Shown here: positions 62,609 through 64,000 of the stretch, piece after piece
How positions within the stretch are numbered: the first letter of the stretch is position 1
Layout: the number at the start of each line of letters is the position of its first letter
NCBI RefSeq assembly: GCF_009708035.1
Contig: NZ_WMBQ01000001.1
Coordinates: forward strand, 1,927,501 to 1,991,500
DNA from: Hyphomicrobium album
GTDB lineage: Bacteria > Pseudomonadota > Alphaproteobacteria > Rhizobiales > Hyphomicrobiaceae
Reading direction: 5' to 3'
DNA length: 64,000 bases
Program-made: the position numbers and the translations under genes
Notes under the pieces: generated by a model
Told to the model about the DNA's origin: nothing
Database searches by the model: none
What the model saw: only the letters and a program-made list of their open reading frames with translations

Positions 62609-63721
62609 ATGTTGGCCCAAGCCGAAAGCGTCTTTCGCGTGTACGGCGCGCCACATTTGTACACGCAGATGAGCAGTTCATCGCCACCGGCACTCGCGGA
62701 GCCGATCGCGGATGGCACGCAGGTCAACATCCTGCAACGCCACGACAGCTGGTGCGAAGTAACACTCGTGGCGCCGGGGCGCCCCGAGAACGGACAGCGC
62801 GGCTTCGTGCGCACCATCTACATCAATGAAGAACCCGCGGCCCGCGAACCAGTCTTCGAGGAGAAGAACCCGCCAGGGCCACATCACATGACCGGTCTGA
62901 TCCAGAGCATCCTCCACATAACAGCGGATTCGAAGTTCGGAACCTCCACGACTACAGCGGTACGAAGGTTTCAGCAGAGCAAGGGGCTTCCGCAAACCGG
63001 CAAGGTCGACCGGGCGACGGGCGAGGCGCTCGGTCTCACCAACTGGATGAACGGCAAGGATCGTGTGCTCGCAGCACCGTTCAGTGAAACTAGCCAGACC
63101 GCATGGCACTTCAAATCGCTGACCAAAGACGGGTTCTTCAGCCACTGGCCCGACGCCCCGCGTGTACTTTCCAATCCGCTGACGGCAAGGGCGTTGAGGA
63201 CCAACAATCCAGGTGCGATCAATCGGGCATCGTGGCGCAAGTCATTCCCAGGCTTTGTCGGAAACACGCATTCCGACGGCTCAGACGACGATAACGTAAC
63301 CATGGTCTTTTCGTCGCCGGAGTATGGCGTCGCCGCGTGGCGCTTCTGGTTCTGGAGGAACGTTCCGAACAAAATCTCCGCAACGGTCGCCCAGATCGTG
63401 GAGTTTTATCGCGGCGGTGGCCCCCCCGCCGAGCCGTATCTCAGAGACTACTACAAGTACAGCAATGGCCTCCTCGACCGGAATACAGTCGTGCAATTCA
63501 ACGACAACGAGCAGATGTTCCTCCTCGCACGCTCCGTCTTCTCACACGAGGCCAGCTACTGGTTCCCTCTAAGTGACGAGCAATTCAGGACGGGCATCAG
63601 GATCGGTATGGAGCACATCGAAAGAGAGAAGAACGAGAGCATGCGCGAGCGCATCACGCGCAACGCCTATGAGTTCGGCGTCTCGGCTGCCGATGCAATG
63701 GCCGACTTCTTGCCCCGCTGA
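62609..63721 (+). CDS. SH3-like / peptidoglycan-binding / phage P5-like domain protein
   Basis: 370 aa, no signal peptide. ATG 62609 has a strong ribosome binding site (GGAGGCCGCAGG). Residues 1-72 form the SH3-like module shared with the preceding product. Residues about 93-145 are a PG_binding_1 domain (GTSTTTAVRRFQQSKGLPQT, then GKVDRATGEALGL). Residues about 198-300 match the phage 'structural protein P5'-type domain (LRTNNPGAINRASWRKSFPG, SSPEYGVAAWRFWFWRN, ATVAQIVEFYRGGGPPAEPY). The P5 type domain is found in phage lytic or structural proteins, so this may be a cell-wall hydrolase. Last gene of the operon, 107 bp after the ankyrin gene. Confidence 0.78.
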   Translation: MLAQAESVFRVYGAPHLYTQMSSSSPPALAEPIADGTQVNILQRHDSWCEVTLVAPGRPENGQRGFVRTIYINEEPAAREPVFEEKNPPGPHHMTGLIQSILHITADSKFGTSTTTAVRRFQQSKGLPQTGKVDRATGEALGLTNWMNGKDRVLAAPFSETSQTAWHFKSLTKDGFFSHWPDAPRVLSNPLTARALRTNNPGAINRASWRKSFPGFVGNTHSDGSDDDNVTMVFSSPEYGVAAWRFWFWRNVPNKISATVAQIVEFYRGGGPPAEPYLRDYYKYSNGLLDRNTVVQFNDNEQMFLLARSVFSHEASYWFPLSDEQFRTGIRIGMEHIEREKNESMRERITRNAYEFGVSAADAMADFLPR

Positions 63722-63855
63722 GCCACCGGGCTTAGTCGCGCGCCTGTGGGGACGGAATGTCGGACTGGGGCGTGACGGAGTTGCAGTCTCGGTGCGACGA
63801 CGGTCCGTCTGGGCAAATCCTGTGCTGGCCCATCACGCCAAGCTATCGATTTTGG

Positions 63856-63932
63856 TGGTACCGCCTACCCGGGTTGAACGGGTGACCTCTAGATCCACAA
63901 TCTAGCGCTCTAACCAACTGAGCTAAGGCGGC
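63856..63932 (-). tRNA. tRNA-His (GUG anticodon)
   Basis: 77 nt including an encoded CCA. Acceptor GCCGCCT pairs with AGGCGGT (G1-U72 wobble), D-arm GCTC/GAGC, anticodon stem CTAGA/TCTAG with loop TTGTGGA (anticodon GTG), and T-arm ACCCG-TTCAACC-CGGGT. Discriminator base is A73 and position -1 is T, not G. This is the derived histidine tRNA known in many alphaproteobacteria, read by a divergent HisRS. Confidence 0.95.
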
Positions 63933-63950
63933 ATACCAACAACATCAGCG

Positions 63951-63979
63951 ACTTAGGTCAGCAACAGGCGGAAAGTCAA
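63951..63979 (-). promoter_or_regulatory. Promoter of tRNA-His
   Basis: Minus strand TTGACT (63979-63974), 17-nt spacer, CTAAGT (63956-63951), 18 bp upstream of the mature tRNA 5' end. Near-identical to the ABC-F promoter at 58414-58442. Confidence 0.75.
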
Positions 63980-64000
63980 TTCCGCGCCGCCGGCCAAATC

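Noticed and set aside
58670-63721. Prophage or tailocin remnant because of P5-like and PG-binding domains
   Set aside because: No integrase, capsid, tail, holin or terminase gene is nearby, and lipoproteins and ankyrins do not fit a phage lysis cassette; kept as a chromosomal operon.
63722-63855. Possible short gene after the P5-like gene
   Set aside because: No start codon with a ribosome binding site and no conserved-looking frame in these 134 bp before the tRNA.

Overview
The window is about 64 kb of GC-rich bacterial chromosome. The gene order ubiG / lysC-ptsP-HTH-prfA-prmC-DUF4167 / clpB, GGAAC-CGTT type promoters, a NepR-like gene and a histidine tRNA with A73 and no encoded G-1 all point to an alphaproteobacterium of the order Hyphomicrobiales (Rhizobiales), probably free-living. 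There is no rRNA, no recognisable IS element, no CRISPR array and no prophage structural module.

Layout: (1) 1-13.2 kb is a conserved housekeeping block: M23 peptidase end, clpB, a MOSC protein, a DUF4167 protein, prmC, prfA, a membrane HTH protein, ptsP, lysC and divergent ubiG. (2) 13.2-19.1 kb holds envelope and stress genes: a small lipoprotein, a secreted hydrolase, opgD/opgG, then a NepR-like gene with a receiver-only response regulator and a DUF3309 peptide gene. Three perfect GGAAC-N16/17-CGTT promoters lie here, suggesting EcfG (general stress sigma factor) control. (3) 19.2-26.6 kb has a GNAT acetyltransferase, an MFS exporter and a lower-GC three-gene operon (GT2, flippase-like membrane protein, FAD oxidoreductase) divergent from a polytopic membrane protein; it looks acquired. 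(4) 26.8-35.4 kb is a complete kdpFABC-kdpDE potassium locus, preceded by a 27-codon membrane peptide gene and followed by an EIIA-Ntr-like gene that may link it to the nitrogen PTS (ptsP is in the same window).

(5) 36.1-49.6 kb is a Wzx/Wzy-type exopolysaccharide locus: initiating phosphoglycosyltransferase, WecG-type and two GT4 glycosyltransferases, flippase, polymerase, chain-length protein, a Tat-exported GH5 glycanase, a methyltransferase, a FemAB/GNAT-type acyltransferase and a GINT1-N-like propeller protein. Many neighbouring genes overlap by 4 nt. (6) 49.6-50.9 kb is a MarR regulator divergent from a small membrane peptide, with two related palindromes. (7) 50.9-58.3 kb has an exported caspase-like protease divergent from a 1439-residue secreted modular protein with five 105-bp repeats, then an ABC-F ATPase.

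(8) 58.7-63.7 kb is the best candidate for an undescribed system. It is a four-gene operon of two paralogous lipoproteins (the second with peptidoglycan-binding-like ends) and two leaderless proteins that share an N-terminal SH3-like module. One of these carries an L,D-transpeptidase/DUF5675-like core and ankyrin repeats; the other carries a peptidoglycan-binding domain and a phage P5-like domain. A tRNA-His closes the window; its promoter is nearly identical to that of the ABC-F gene.
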